NCBI GenBank assembly: GCA_011763485.2
Contig: JAANSK020254385.1
Span: 1 to 22,831, forward strand
Reading direction: 5' to 3'
Source: Isoetes engelmannii
Taxonomy: Eukaryota; Streptophyta; Lycopodiopsida; Isoetales; Isoetaceae
DNA: 22,831 bases
This document shows positions 10,149 to 21,049 of this stretch, piece by piece (position 1 is the first letter of the stretch; every line of letters starts with the position of its first letter). A model generated the notes under the pieces. It made no database searches. It worked only from the letters and a program-made list of their open reading frames with translations, and was not told the DNA's origin. The position numbers were made by a program, and so were the translations under genes.

Positions 10149-13100
10149 TCAAGTTTTTACAGGCAGTGTGGATCTGGCGGAACCAGAAACAACAATTCCA
10201 ACAGCTTCTGGTGTAATATATGGGGGCCTTGGTATAAGTTCAGTGTTTTTGAAGAATCGAAGGACTCCTGATTCATCTTGTTGCCAAGTAACTTCTACCA
10301 TAAATCCACGGGGGTGTTCGTCCGTTTCTGTATCGGGTACAGCAACATATTGCGCCCCAACAGGTACCTGCAAACATTTTGCATCACTGTTTATTGGTAT
10401 TTGCCCCTTACAAATGAAAGCATTGTTTTTTACCTTTAAGATTCTGTCATTTTCTAATATCAGCTCCTCTGTCTGATTATTTGCCAAGGATGCTTGAAGC
10501 TCTGCCGTCCTTGATATGTTGAGGAAAACATCTTCCAGAGTAGTCAGACCCAGTTGAATATCTGATATCCCAAGCTCTTTCTTGGCCTTTTCCAGATCCT
10601 CGAAAAAATCCTGTTTGTTGATGAAATTTAGAAGCATCCATTCTTCAAGGAGTTCCTCATCAAAAAAACATAAACTTTGATACACGCACCCCTAGCAGGC
10701 CCTCTTTGCTTCTTGGAATTATGAATGTCAGATATGTAGTGCCTTCCTCCTTTGGTTCAACATTCAGAACCTGCATAACAGTCCTCAAAAGAAAGCAATT
10801 TATACAAGCTGCTGAAGATTGGGATTTAATCTCACACCTGTTTGAACATATCTTTAATTTTCTTTTGCTGCTGAGAACTTTTGTTGTTGACGCTGATACT
10901 CGCAATGTAGCCTGTACCAAACTTTGACTTCAAGTGGATTGATGTACCAAGGCATTGCAGCCTTCCTCTGGCCATTATAGCAATTCTATCACCTAGTACA
11001 TCTGCTTCCTCCATTGAATGTGTAGTTAGAATTACTGCTCGCCCTTGTTTGGCATCCTCTATGATGTCCCAAACATGCCTTCGTGTAACAGGATCCAGAC
11101 CTGTTGTCTGCAGGCCACAAAAACATGAAGCTGTTATGCTAATATGTTAAGTTTTACTAAATTCTCTCACATAATCCAACTGTCATGGCTTATCTCTCAA
11201 TCGCGTCTATCCTGTCAAATGAGGAGTTTGAAATGTATATTTTTGCTTAAGGGAACAGATGGGTGTGGACTCTTAGAAAAATGGGCGAGAACCACTTACT
11301 GGTTCGTCAAGGTAAATAACTTTGGGGTCTCCTATTAAAGCCACAGCTAGGCTCAGTCTTCGCTTCATTCCTCCACTATAGCTTCCTGCTCTTGTGTTGG
11401 AAGCATGAACCAGCTTTGCCTTTGACAGAAGGGCTTCAATGCTCTATGTTGAAAATTTAACAGCTTATCAGCTTAGCATTTTCATTCCATTTTTTTAAAC
11501 AATAGGGAAGTATTCATACAGCCTCCATTTCATACGGTGACAACCCTTTAATGCGCCCAAATAATTGCAAATGTTCACGCCCAGTCAATGCATCCCAGAG
11601 GATGTCAAACTGCAAATCCATGAAACATTGAGAAATATGTTGCGGGGAAGGATTATATATAATAATCGGGGTTGAAGGTCTGCAACTTTTCACCTGAGGG
11701 CATATGCCCATTTTGCTTCGAATAATAGACAACCCTCTTGTACTTCGGACTGATGTTTGATACACTATTGCTGATAGATTGCAGTTGAGGAACAGTTATC
11801 ACAATTGGTGACCCAGGAGACAGCTTATATCAGTATGTACATCATTCTCTCACTAAGTCAAGGAGCTTACCATCGCCGGATGTTATGGGTAGGATTCCTG
11901 TAAGACAATTGATTAGTGTTGTTTTTCCTGCTCCATTTGGTCCAAGAAGGCAAAACAGCTTATTCTGTTCAATGTTTAGTGATACTCCCTGCCAGCATCA
12001 CCAAGTTATGAATGAAAATTCTACCCTCATCTCAGTTGTTGAGAAGCAACTGGACCTAGCTGCTGAATTAAAAATCAATCCAATTTTCTGAAGGTTAGAT
12101 GATAAGCAAGATTCTGTCTAATATGCTGGTTTCTGTTTTGCATTTAGTAAGAAAATGCTATGAAACTCTGTTACGGATCAATAATGTACATCAACTGCGT
12201 GATAAGTATCTCGATGCCGAGCATGCACTCCTGTGCCCCTTTTTATATTTGAGAAGGATTTAACAAGATCTTGCACGTGTATCGCACTGTCATGATCAAC
12301 AAGAGAACGCTGTTGCTCTACTAGTTTTGCTTCAGCTGCTACATCCTCATCCATATCTTCAGCAAACCTAGAGATTTCACCTGATTTATAAGTGAGTATT
12401 TTATATCATAATCATATAAAATTTATATCTCTGTTGACAAGAAACAAAGAGGAATTATGAAAACCTTTAATCTGTGGAACTGAATTTCCTATCCAGTATG
12501 AAGCATATAACAATTCAATCCAGTACTTGCAAATGCGATCCATGTCTGGGAGTGTCTTGTCCAAATATATTGCTAATATAAACCAGAGAACAAATGTTGA
12601 CAAAAGCCACTCGTATATTGCAACCTGTTAGATGGACAAAGCATATTGTCAGAGCATGGAAGAAGAAAGTGATAGCAAAAGCCAGGTTGTGACTAAGAGA
12701 GGAGCATGGGAGAGAACCATAGTCAGGGCACAATCAGGGTTGTTTGTAGGGCAATCCGAACGACCTGCCCAACGTATCCCTTTATCTTTATCAGTAGCGG
12801 TTGCATCTCCTAAATATTTCAGGCCTATAGCAAGTAAATTTGGAGGAAAGAAAGACCAAATCCATTGAGCTAACTTGGAAAACGATTTCTCATATGGGAA
12901 GCCAAATCCTGTCACCAACTAAAGTAAATCAAAAGTTACTGTTTAGTGAAAGCACACAACATGACAATGGTGGTTGGTTGTCAATGTTTTCTTACCTGCG
13001 TCAAGAACCCTATTAAAAAGATAGAAAAGCCAACAGTGGTTGCTGAAGATGCTTTTTTCAAGAAAGCTGAACATAAGAAAGCAAAGCTCACCTGCATGAA

Positions 13101-14891
13101 CATTATCACTTCCTTCTCATGTAGATGTGTATCTGAACTATCCTTTTAGTTAGGTAAACTGGCCAGCTTGGATTAGTATCTATGAAGAGAGGAAATGTAT
13201 GTACCATATTAAGCTGGAAAAGGAAAAACACGAAGAACAGCACCCCGACATTATTCTTGAGGAAAAAGGGAAACTGGAACATCATTCCGAAGAGGATTAG
13301 CAGTATTGAAGCTCCTGATGCTAGAAGAGTCTCCCAGAGAAGCCATGTTGACCAGTAAACAGAATCCAATAGACCCATGACTGACATTGCCTTGTATAAA
13401 TTGGAAGGAAGTTAGAACTTTAAATAAATAAAATAGAATCTAATAGCTTGCTACATCATGAACGCATATTTAGTATCAAGTTTAATCCACCAAACAATGT
13501 TAAAGAAACTATGCTTGTGTGCATGGAATCCATACCTGCCTAAGCTTTAGCTCCTTTTCAGTGGTAAGACTCTTTAATTGAATAACAAATCCGAGCATGG
13601 TTGCAGCTAGAAAACATGTAGCTCCTCCTGACGCAAAGCTTGAAGAGATTCTAATTGGTGGATGAGCAAATTCTATGAACGATACATTCCATTCCAAGTC
13701 TGTTTCTGCAAAATTAGGAAAGTGAACAATGCATCATGTCTTCCAATAACATTTTCTTGGATAAATTTATGACATTAATGATGCTGACATTTTTCTATGT
13801 TTATGTTAGCCGTAGCCAAAGCTGAGGCAGACATTGGGCTGAATCAAGTTTTCGAACTTGAGAGAAAGCCATTAATCTAGAAACGCTAGTTGTTGATTAA
13901 GATGAATATGATAGGGCTAGCATGTAATGATCAAAGACAACCACATGTTTCTGGCTGATATGATGCAACAATAAAACCAACTGATTATCAATCCTTTTGT
14001 CGCATCCAGTGATAGAAGGGACTTTTGGAATCAAATGCTTAGTACAAACATGATCAGTACAGTCTTTGTTCGATTAGTAAAAGAAGATTTTTTGGCTTTG
14101 ATGCATATTATACCTTGACTCCCCAAAAGGTATCTTGTTATTTCTCTTTCTGCAGCAGCTTGCAGGGGTAATTGGAACTTAAAAGTTGATTCTTCATAGA
14201 TGCCACGCTTTTCCATTCTTGTAGAATTGATTTGAATTCCATATGCTATCACCGAAGAATTCCATTCCTGAAAGTGCAGAGCACCCGGGCAAGACATGGG
14301 ATGATTAAGTAACCATATATCTACATCATCTGTCGTCTCAAATCCAATAACCTGCATAAAAGTTATTATATGTTAGGTGAAAAATATCGTTTCGCCAGCT
14401 AAGGGTACTTGCTTTTTTTTTAATCTAGCTTGTTGCATCTCTTCTAGTGAAGACAGCACCAGTTAGGAATCAACACTGAAATTTTTCCATTTCAATTGTG
14501 ACTAATATTATACCTTTTCTAAAGGTATGGGTCTCCCAGCATTGCGCCTCATAATATTGCCAACAATAGTGCTTACTTTGCTGCTGGATTTGCCACTCCA
14601 AACAAAATCATAACAAGGTAACTTTATGTAGTAAGCAGATTCACAGGGTGGTATGGAGCTAACAATACGAGGACTTGGATGTGCCAAATTTGAAAAGAAA
14701 GTAGTGTCTCTCCGTATTGCCTGGATGGATTGATCTACAACAAAGAGAATGAAGATGAAGATGAAGGAAGAAGATAGTTGCATTAAAGTGGCCTTCTTGT
14801 TTCTCCAAGACAACAATACATTCTTGTGAAACAGAGCTTTGAATTGCCTTGCAAAAAGCAGGAATGCGTTTCCCTCAAGCTGGTTATGCAT
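10149..14891 (-). CDS. ABC transporter A family member, half-size plant ATH type (ABCA2/ABCA7-like)
   Basis: Sixteen exons join in frame: 14891-14514, 14351-14114, 13705-13536, 13390-13205, 13091-12996, 12918-12718, 12624-12465, 12380-12190, 11988-11871, 11770-11694, 11609-11520, 11443-11300, 11107-10838, 10770-10690, 10610-10434, 10367-10149. The product is about 931 residues, close to the usual 930-985 for plant ATH proteins, so the gene appears complete. It has one N-terminal membrane helix (exon 1), an extracytoplasmic loop with [10 protein letters not shown] and GRPIPLEK, five or so helices in exons 3-7, and one nucleotide-binding domain. Visible motifs are Walker [11 protein letters not shown]-loop [15 protein letters not shown], signature [10 protein letters not shown], Walker B VIYLDEPTTGLDP and switch [10 protein letters not shown]. 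The ATH C-terminal module follows ([19 protein letters not shown], then [14 protein letters not shown] and NPRG-like HPRGFMVEV). Members are membrane ATPases; Arabidopsis ABCA9 moves fatty acyl substrates into the ER, but the substrate here is unknown. The frame extends to a TTG at 14906 with no ATG before an upstream stop, so the ATG at 14891 was chosen. Confidence 0.93.
10368..10433 (-). other. 66-bp stop-free intron (intron 15) of the ABCA gene
   Basis: The donor AAG|GTAAAA and acceptor TTTGCAG|GTA join ILENDRILK to [11 protein letters not shown], as in other ATH proteins. The intron length is divisible by three and the frame stays open through it, so a retained transcript would add 22 residues rather than truncate the protein. 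Confidence 0.7.
10611..10689 (-). other. Very short (79-bp) intron 14 of the ABCA gene
   Basis: Frame 1 ends in a stop at the seven-T run (minus strand, 10662-10668) and the next conserved block lies in another frame, which at first looks like a frameshift. Removing 10689-10611 (donor GGG|GTGCGT, acceptor AAACAG|GAT) gives [20 protein letters not shown], matching the family with no gap. Confidence 0.75.
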
Positions 14892-16270
14892 ATTATCTAT
14901 GGCCAATTCTATGCAAAGGGCGTCTTTATTTGCTGTGAAATAGTTTCCTGGTCTTGTGAAAATAACAGATGGCAGCAGTTTGTTCTTGGAGCTAATTAGA
15001 TAAGCATTATGATGAATGTGTGAAAATGAAAATGGTTATTAACAGGATAGGATAGGTAACTCAAAGAGAGTTGGTGGTCCAATGAGACAACTTTGTTAAC
15101 TGGTCCAAAAGATTGTGCAAATCTTCAAGTTTAGAATATTTCTTGTCTGGAGCCAGAAGTAAAGACATAACACGTTAGATCAGTTTAGAGCATCTTAGTT
15201 AGAATACTTAGACCCGAGGTCGTGGTCATTGTCATAAGCATTGGAATGCTGCTGGATTTGTTGTCTCATTCAATAATAACCTGAAGTTTTGATGCGGTGA
15301 AGAAGCAGAACACTTAGACAGGTCATGATCAGTTGATTAAGAAGCATAGAATTCTGGTGGATTTGTTGTCTCGTTCAATAACATTAAAAACCTGAAGGTT
15401 TGATTGATGCCGTGTTTGAAATGTGTCTGTTTGATTGGTTGGCTTTTCTTGGGAGTTATCTCATTCTGTTTCTATGTGTGTCCTAAACAATAAAGTTAGG
15501 GCACGTCTGGTATTACGTCAAGCCACCAAATTTTTCCCAATAGTAGAAACATTTCATGTTACCGACTTTGGTAATTGTCGTCCTATATGAGCTTGTCAAA
15601 TTGAGGTAAGAACTTTTGCTACATGGCGCTATAACTCAGAACATATAGCTTCAAATGTTAATGTGATAGGCCAATATCATGATAAAAAATATGAGGCGAA
15701 TAGTCAAATAGTCGCAACCCCTCGATTTGGAATCACATTCCATGTCCATAACCTTCACCACCTTGAAATTACTTAAGATTACAGCTGTTTTGTTTTTTCA
15801 GTAATTTTTGGGTCTTTTTCCCTCATCGAAAACACCCTAAAGTTTTAGCCAGAAGGGATAATTTCAAGCTGGTGTAGGCCATGTTTGGCAAAATTCATGG
15901 GTTGAAGGTTCCTGGTGGGAATTCGCAGGCGGCCAACTGCGAGCGGCGATGAATTTTCCCTAATACTACACATATTTGCCATCCATAATAAATATATCTT
16001 TGGAACTTATTTGTAGCAAATGATCTCGAGTTTGGAATTCGAGTCTAAAAGACAAACCCAAGGTATTTCGTACATGGAATCATTGACACAACAACCAAAT
16101 ATTAGGGTAGCTGTTGTGTTACTAAACGTCAAGGTTCTATTGTGATTGGAGCTAGCTCTTTAATTGAGTAGGCCATACGGCATAACCAAAAACAAAAAGC
16201 AAGGTATGTGCTTATGGCTTTTTAGCTTAGATGATGTGTGGTGGACCATGCTCTAATTTGTCGACTCAAG
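14892..16270. other. Upstream flank of the ABCA gene; no other gene seen
   Basis: This should include the ABCA promoter and leader. An imperfect direct repeat of about 55-60 bp lies at about 15233-15296 and 15341-15413 (shared TGGATTTGTTGTCTC, TTCAATAA and ACCTGAAG). An inverted pair ACACAACAAC / GCTGTTGTGT lies at about 16086-16121. No coding sequence or RNA gene was recognised. Confidence 0.5.
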
Positions 16271-16289
16271 ATAGTTGGTGGATTCTAGG

Positions 16290-17100
16290 GCAAAACAAAT
16301 TCCTCCTTCGGGATCCCCCGCCCGTCCCCCACGGGCCCCGTTTGCCCTCGATCAGGCTTGACGTGTGGCAGTCTAGTCCAGTTAATCGCGACCGTCATTT
16401 TCGATGTCGAACCTGAGTCGTCGACTATATTCCGCATTCCAGGAACCCCCGACGTAATCCGAATTCGAGGAGCACATCCCGCTCAACCATTCCGCTGGAA
16501 CACCTTCTTTGCGATTCCAGTGCAAAGTTTCATCCTCGGTATCTAAGCTCATTATTGAACCTCCGATGTCAGACCGAACCCGACACAGTCAGATCGGTCT
16601 GAGTAAGATCCGCATCGTCGAAGCTTTGGGCGCATCTCAGCCGTCCGCATTGCAGTCAGATGCTGGGATCCCTTACCAATATCCTAGCATATGGGATCAC
16701 CCATAAGGTAACCCACATAACGAAATCCCAGGTTGGCGGATCCTGACGGGAAGGAGCTCGGATCGATCACAACCAGTCAACAACCGCGACGCATCTTGTC
16801 CCTTCGCCTCATAGGCCGGGAATCCCCTGGAAGGGTTCCCTTATGTAGGACCAACTGATCGATATCCCCGATGGTGGGAGCGCTCTCTCACCCTGGTCGT
16901 CCAAATTCCCTACCGTCGTGATCTTGGTACTAGGGATCCAATAGCCAATCGCTGCCGTTGAATAATGGCGGCGCATCTCCGTCCGTCAGAGGTTTGGTTG
17001 TGGTTCGTGGCTGCCACATCAGATGCGGACCCCCTCATGCCATAGTAGCTAAATCAGAGCCCTTTGTTGCGCTAATTTCGAGTCGGGGACACTGATTGGT
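16290..17100. repeat. GC-rich non-coding block, copy A
   Basis: The block starts near GATCCCCCGCCCGTCCCC and is markedly more GC-rich than the rest of the window. It matches 19945-20765 through most of its length, including CTTGACGTGTGGCA, GGTAACCCAC and CCAATCGCTGCCG. Open frames across it have no recognisable product. Confidence 0.75.
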
Positions 17101-18270
17101 GCAAAGAAATGCTAGGGTGGGAAGCAAACGAAGATGCCGTGAGAGCAAGGACAGGTTTGGAGATGCGCTTCAGAAAGGAATAGATTTGAAAGAGCAATGA
17201 GGGAAGGTAAGTGACTCTCTGTGCTTGATTTGTCGGTGCCTTCATTGGTGTTGGAAATATTCATCTTTCGCCAGCTTCGGAAAGTTTTAGGCTACAACAG
17301 CCTCTAGACAGTGTTTTTGATCACATCAAACTCTTATTAAATGCAAAGGATGATTGTCATGGTTTATTGCATTCCTACCAGTCGGGTTTTTTACTTTATT
17401 GTGGGTGAGCAAAATTATTGAGAAGCCCCTTGCGATTTCTACCTAAGAAGCATTGTATGTCAGCAACATCTACCCCATCCACGAAGGACTGCTATTCGTC
17501 AAAGAAAAGGTATGACAAATGACATTCGCAATGCTATATGTCGTTTATAATTCATCGCTCGTTCTATTTTTGCATTCCCCATGTACTGGTGCACCTACGA
17601 GCCCCAAGACTACTCAGCAAACAATCAATCGGTGCAAAGCGGTCATTCAACTCCAGGTACACGTCAAAAAATGGTCGAGAGAGATGAGAATGTCCGCAGG
17701 GGGTGTAGATGCCACTTCATACTATGCCAAATGTATTTGATACCCGACTGCTCTAAGATCACCTATTACTGGTTCAATCGTGTAAACCTGCGCATTGATG
17801 TGGCTAACGGGAGGGCACTCGATCCATCTGCCTATATGAGGTTCGGGTTTGCCCTATGGGTCTCCAAGGAGAAGAAGGAATAGATTCGTCAAAAGCTCAT
17901 GCTCTACCCCACCCCTCATAGTGTGATGAACATGCACCAGGAGAGTTGGAATCTGAAATGCCCGGTGAAAGAGAAAGAGAGTCTACATAGAGATGACATG
18001 CTTTCCATGCCCGACATCTATAATGTAGACAAGTCTGTCGTATGCAATACTTGAAAATTGCATGATGATCTTCCCACCAGCATCCACATGTGGGCTCAAT
18101 TGAATGCAGGCGAAGTGTTCATCCACCAGCAAGGAACCCTGTTCCAATTAGTGATGATGACCTCTATCCAGAGAGAAGCCTTGATCTGGTTCGACAAAGA
18201 CAAAGCTATATGTATGAATTTCTCATTCCAAACAAATGACAAGAGGTAAGGTTGTTGCAATCTGACATCA

Positions 18271-19565
18271 CTAACTTTGCCCAATTCGTTTCGTATAAGG
18301 TAAGGGTATTTTGGAAATGGTGAGAGGTAAGATTTGTGCCCTGTAGTGGATTGAAAATGGTATTAACTTTGCCCAATTCGTTTCATATTGGGAAAGGGTA
18401 TTTTGGCAATGGTGAGGGGTAAGATTTGTGTCCTGTATTGTAGTGAAAATGGTATATTTACCCAGTTTTGAGCAGCTTAATTGGTTAAGGGGCAAATTTC
18501 CATTTTGGGTTTGGGTTCAATGGGAAAGTAAGGTCCAAAGAAGGAAAGCAAGTGAACAGTGGTCACTGCAGAGAGCGAATGGGGCAGCGGCGGCCACGGG
18601 TGTGCCTGCGGGCTGCGGACATGCCAAGAATCCGCAGACCCTCCCTGCATTTCCATCTTAATTTTTTTGCAGAGGTTTTGTTGCCTTGCCGGACTTGAAA
18701 GGGGACTCAAATCGATTGCATCTCCAAAAGCCTGTCGCTGTGATGACAGAAGCGTTAGAATTAGGAGATGCAAAAATTGGATAAAAAACTGGATGCATCC
18801 GGCTACAGGGTGAGACCTAGGCTAGATAAAATAGATAGATTTGGATCTTTGTGTTCTCATCCACACAAAAGACATTACAATTGCCAAGCTCTTCGTGTCA
18901 CAATTCTGTGAGCAGTTCTAAAGGATCTGCCACCAGTTTAGACACCGGAGATGCCATGTCTGTATTTGCTCTTCAAAGTTGACCCAAAATGCTCCCTTTG
19001 CTCAAAAAAATGGAGCCTCTTTGAAGTTGTTTGTGGGCTTCGAACTGCTAATTGTAAATCGATTAAGCAGCAACAAGTAGCGAGATTGTGGCTGCAATGA
19101 AGCAGTCTAAAAGACTCACGTGATGAATTGGTGCAAGAGGTTTTTTGATGTTCTTGCATCACATCTTGCAATTTTGCTTCTTTTGAGTGTATAGCTCTTT
19201 AGGTGTTCTGATACTCCTCCTTTGCTGAAGATATATGGCTTGCTTGCTAGATCATTGAAGAGGATTGATACTGGCCAGGAGAGGAAGCATAGGTGGGTTG
19301 AGATGCACACCATTGGTTTTGGTTTTCTTTTCCTTCCATAATTTCTTTTCAATCGACACCATATGTTCGATCCACACTATTGAATCTGTTTTTTAGTTTT
19401 TGGCAGCCAAAAAGACATGACCGTTGATCTGACATGAAACGTGGAATATTCGACAGATCAAAGGTTGGAAATAAAAGTTGAATATGACACGATAAACATA
19501 ACAAATAAAGAAATTTTCTGCTCATATAGGCTATATTAGAATATAGGCTCTCTTTCTGCAATATT
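18271..19565. mobile_element. Insertion of about 1.3 kb inside the intron of MULE copy A
   Basis: Copy B has a 70-bp intron at the same place. In copy A the intron sequence breaks after TCTGACATCA (18261-18270) and resumes at the identical 10-mer at 19566-19575, consistent with a target-site duplication. GCAAT also precedes both copies, so the duplicated stretch may be longer, about 14-18 bp. The inserted DNA begins with a 92-bp tandem repeat, has a GC-rich stretch at about 18580-18640, and shows no coding or terminal inverted repeat that I can recognise. The class is undetermined. Confidence 0.6.
18272..18455. repeat. Two-copy 92-bp tandem repeat
   Basis: Unit 1 is 18272-18363 and unit 2 is 18364-18455. 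They share TAACTTTGCCCAATTCGTTT, AAGGGTATTTTGG, AATGGTGAG and GGTAAGATTTGTG with a few substitutions. It sits at the left end of the insertion in copy A's intron. Confidence 0.85.
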
Positions 19566-19944
19566 TCTGACATCAATACCTCTCTTTAGTTTGATCACAC
19601 TCATTAACCTTACAAGGTATTATCTTTTCAACCTAATTGCATTCGATGACCATTGCAATGGGATATCGGTTGCCTGGGTTATCACGAACAACCAAACAAA
19701 GAGTGCCATATCTTAGTGCCTACATTGAGGGAAACAATCCATACTTATGATCCAGATTGGCATCTTTTGTGCTTCATCACGGACGATGCTCATGCTGAAA
19801 TTAAAGCCTGCAAGACGGTAAGGAAACATTTCATCAACTAACGTCGTGAAGTTTTTTTTTTTTGGAAGGGGGGAGGGGGGTTAGGCACCAGCTAGCAATG
19901 CAAAAAGTTATCGTTGATTCCGGAGCAAAATAAATTCTTTCTTC

Positions 19945-20765
19945 GAGATCCCCCGCCTGTCCCCGACGGGCCCCGTTTGCCCTACTCCATTCGGTCAGGC
20001 TTGACGTGTGGCAATATGGTCCAGTTAATTGCAACCGTCCTTTTCGATGTCAAATCTGAGGCGTCGACTCCGTATTCCAGGACCCCCCAGCGTAATCCGA
20101 ATTTGAGGAGCATATCCCGCTCAACCCTTCTGCTGTGACACTTTCTTCACGATTCCGGTGGAAAGTTTCAACCTCGGTATCTAAGCTCGTCATTGAAACT
20201 CCGATGTCAAACTGTACCTGACACTAGTCAGGTCGGTCCGAGCAAAATCCATGTCGTCGAAGCTCTGGGTGCATCTCAGACGTCCGCCTTGCAGTCGGAT
20301 GCTGGGATCCCTTACAAATATCCTAGCGTATGGGATCACCTATAAGGTAACCCACTTAACAGAATCCCAAGTTGGCGGATCCTGGCGGGAAGGAGCTCGG
20401 ATCAATCGCAACCAGTCAACAACCGCGATGCACCTTGTCCATTCGTCTCATGGGCCGGGAACCCCCTGAAAGGGTTCCCTTTTACGAGATCACCCGATCG
20501 ATATCCCCGATGTTGGGAGCGCTCTCTTTCACTCCAGCCATCCAAATTCCCTACCGTCGAGATCCTGGTACCGGGGATCCAGTAGCCAATCGCTGCCGCC
20601 GAATAATGACGGTGCATCCTGTCCGTCCGTCAGAGGTCTGGTTGCACCACCGTGTGATCCTGGTGGGAGGTACCAGATTACATGCCACAACCCGCGAGGA
20701 TCACATGTCGTGGTAGCTAAATCAGAGCCCTTTGTCGCGCTACTTCCGAGTCGGGGGCTCTGATT
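19945..20765. repeat. GC-rich non-coding block, copy B
   Basis: This is the homologue of 16290-17100. Its right end carries a clean hairpin: TCAGAGCCC (20722-20730) pairs with GGGCTCTGA (20755-20763). In copy A the right arm has decayed to GGGACACTGA. Confidence 0.75.
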
Positions 20766-21049
20766 GTTGTCTGATTGATACAGAGAAATGCTAGGGTGGG
20801 AAGTAAATGAAGATCTTGCGAGAGCAAGAACAGGTTTGAAGATGCGCTTCAGGAGGTAATAGATTTGAAAGAGCGACGGGGGTAAGTAAGTGACTCTCTG
20901 TGCTTGATTTGTCGGTACCTTCATTGGTGTTGAAAATGTTCATCTTCCTCTAGCTTCGGGAAAGTTTGAGGCTACAGCAGCCTGAAGACAGTGTTTTTGA
21001 TCACAGCAAACTCTTATGAAATGTCAAGGAGCACTCCCTCTCATGTGGG

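Larger units (their letters stand above)
17341..19817 (+). pseudogene. Mutator-like transposase pseudogene, copy A
   Basis: The first relic (17341-17509) reads MVYCIPTSRVFYFIVGEQN, a stop at 17419, then EAPCDFYLRSIVCQQHLPHP. The second (17581-18245) contains GCRCHF, ITYYWFNRVN and MRFGFALWVSKEKKE, a stop at 17881 where copy B has Trp, and a second stop at 18052. It continues through SIHMWAQLNAGEVFIHQQ to QTNDKR. A 1371-bp intron (18246-19616, AG|GTAAGG to ACAAG|G) joins in frame to YYLFNLIAFDDHCNG and ISVAWVITNNQTKSAIS, then a stop and a small deletion. The end in another frame is DPDWHLLCFITDDAHAEIKA. The last two blocks are typical of the MULE transposase domain; FITDDA carries one of the expected catalytic acidic positions. 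It is non-functional. Confidence 0.8.
16271..19917 (+). mobile_element. MULE-derived tandem unit A (degenerate)
   Basis: This is the first of two head-to-tail copies of one segment. In order it has a GC-rich non-coding block (about 16290-17100), a leader region (17100-17340), transposase exon relics (17341-17509, 17581-18245, 19617-19817) and a short tail with a T run and G run (19850-19917). Copy B repeats the same order from about 19918. Unit A is longer because a roughly 1.3-kb insertion interrupts an intron. Terminal inverted repeats and target-site duplications for the whole unit were not found. Confidence 0.7.

Noticed and set aside
10661-10700. Apparent frameshift in the ABCA gene at a seven-T run
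   Set aside because: A 79-bp intron (10611-10689) with usable splice signals removes the run and joins two family-conserved blocks in frame.
14892-14906. ABCA start at 14906
   Set aside because: The codon is TTG; the first in-frame ATG is at 14891 and an in-frame TAA occurs a few codons upstream.
16231-16706. Short open frames across the GC-rich block
   Set aside because: The frames are not preserved between the two copies of the block, so coding is unlikely.
18428-18813. Overlapping plus- and minus-strand open frames in the intron insertion
   Set aside because: They arise from a short GC-rich stretch; the translations are low complexity with no motif.
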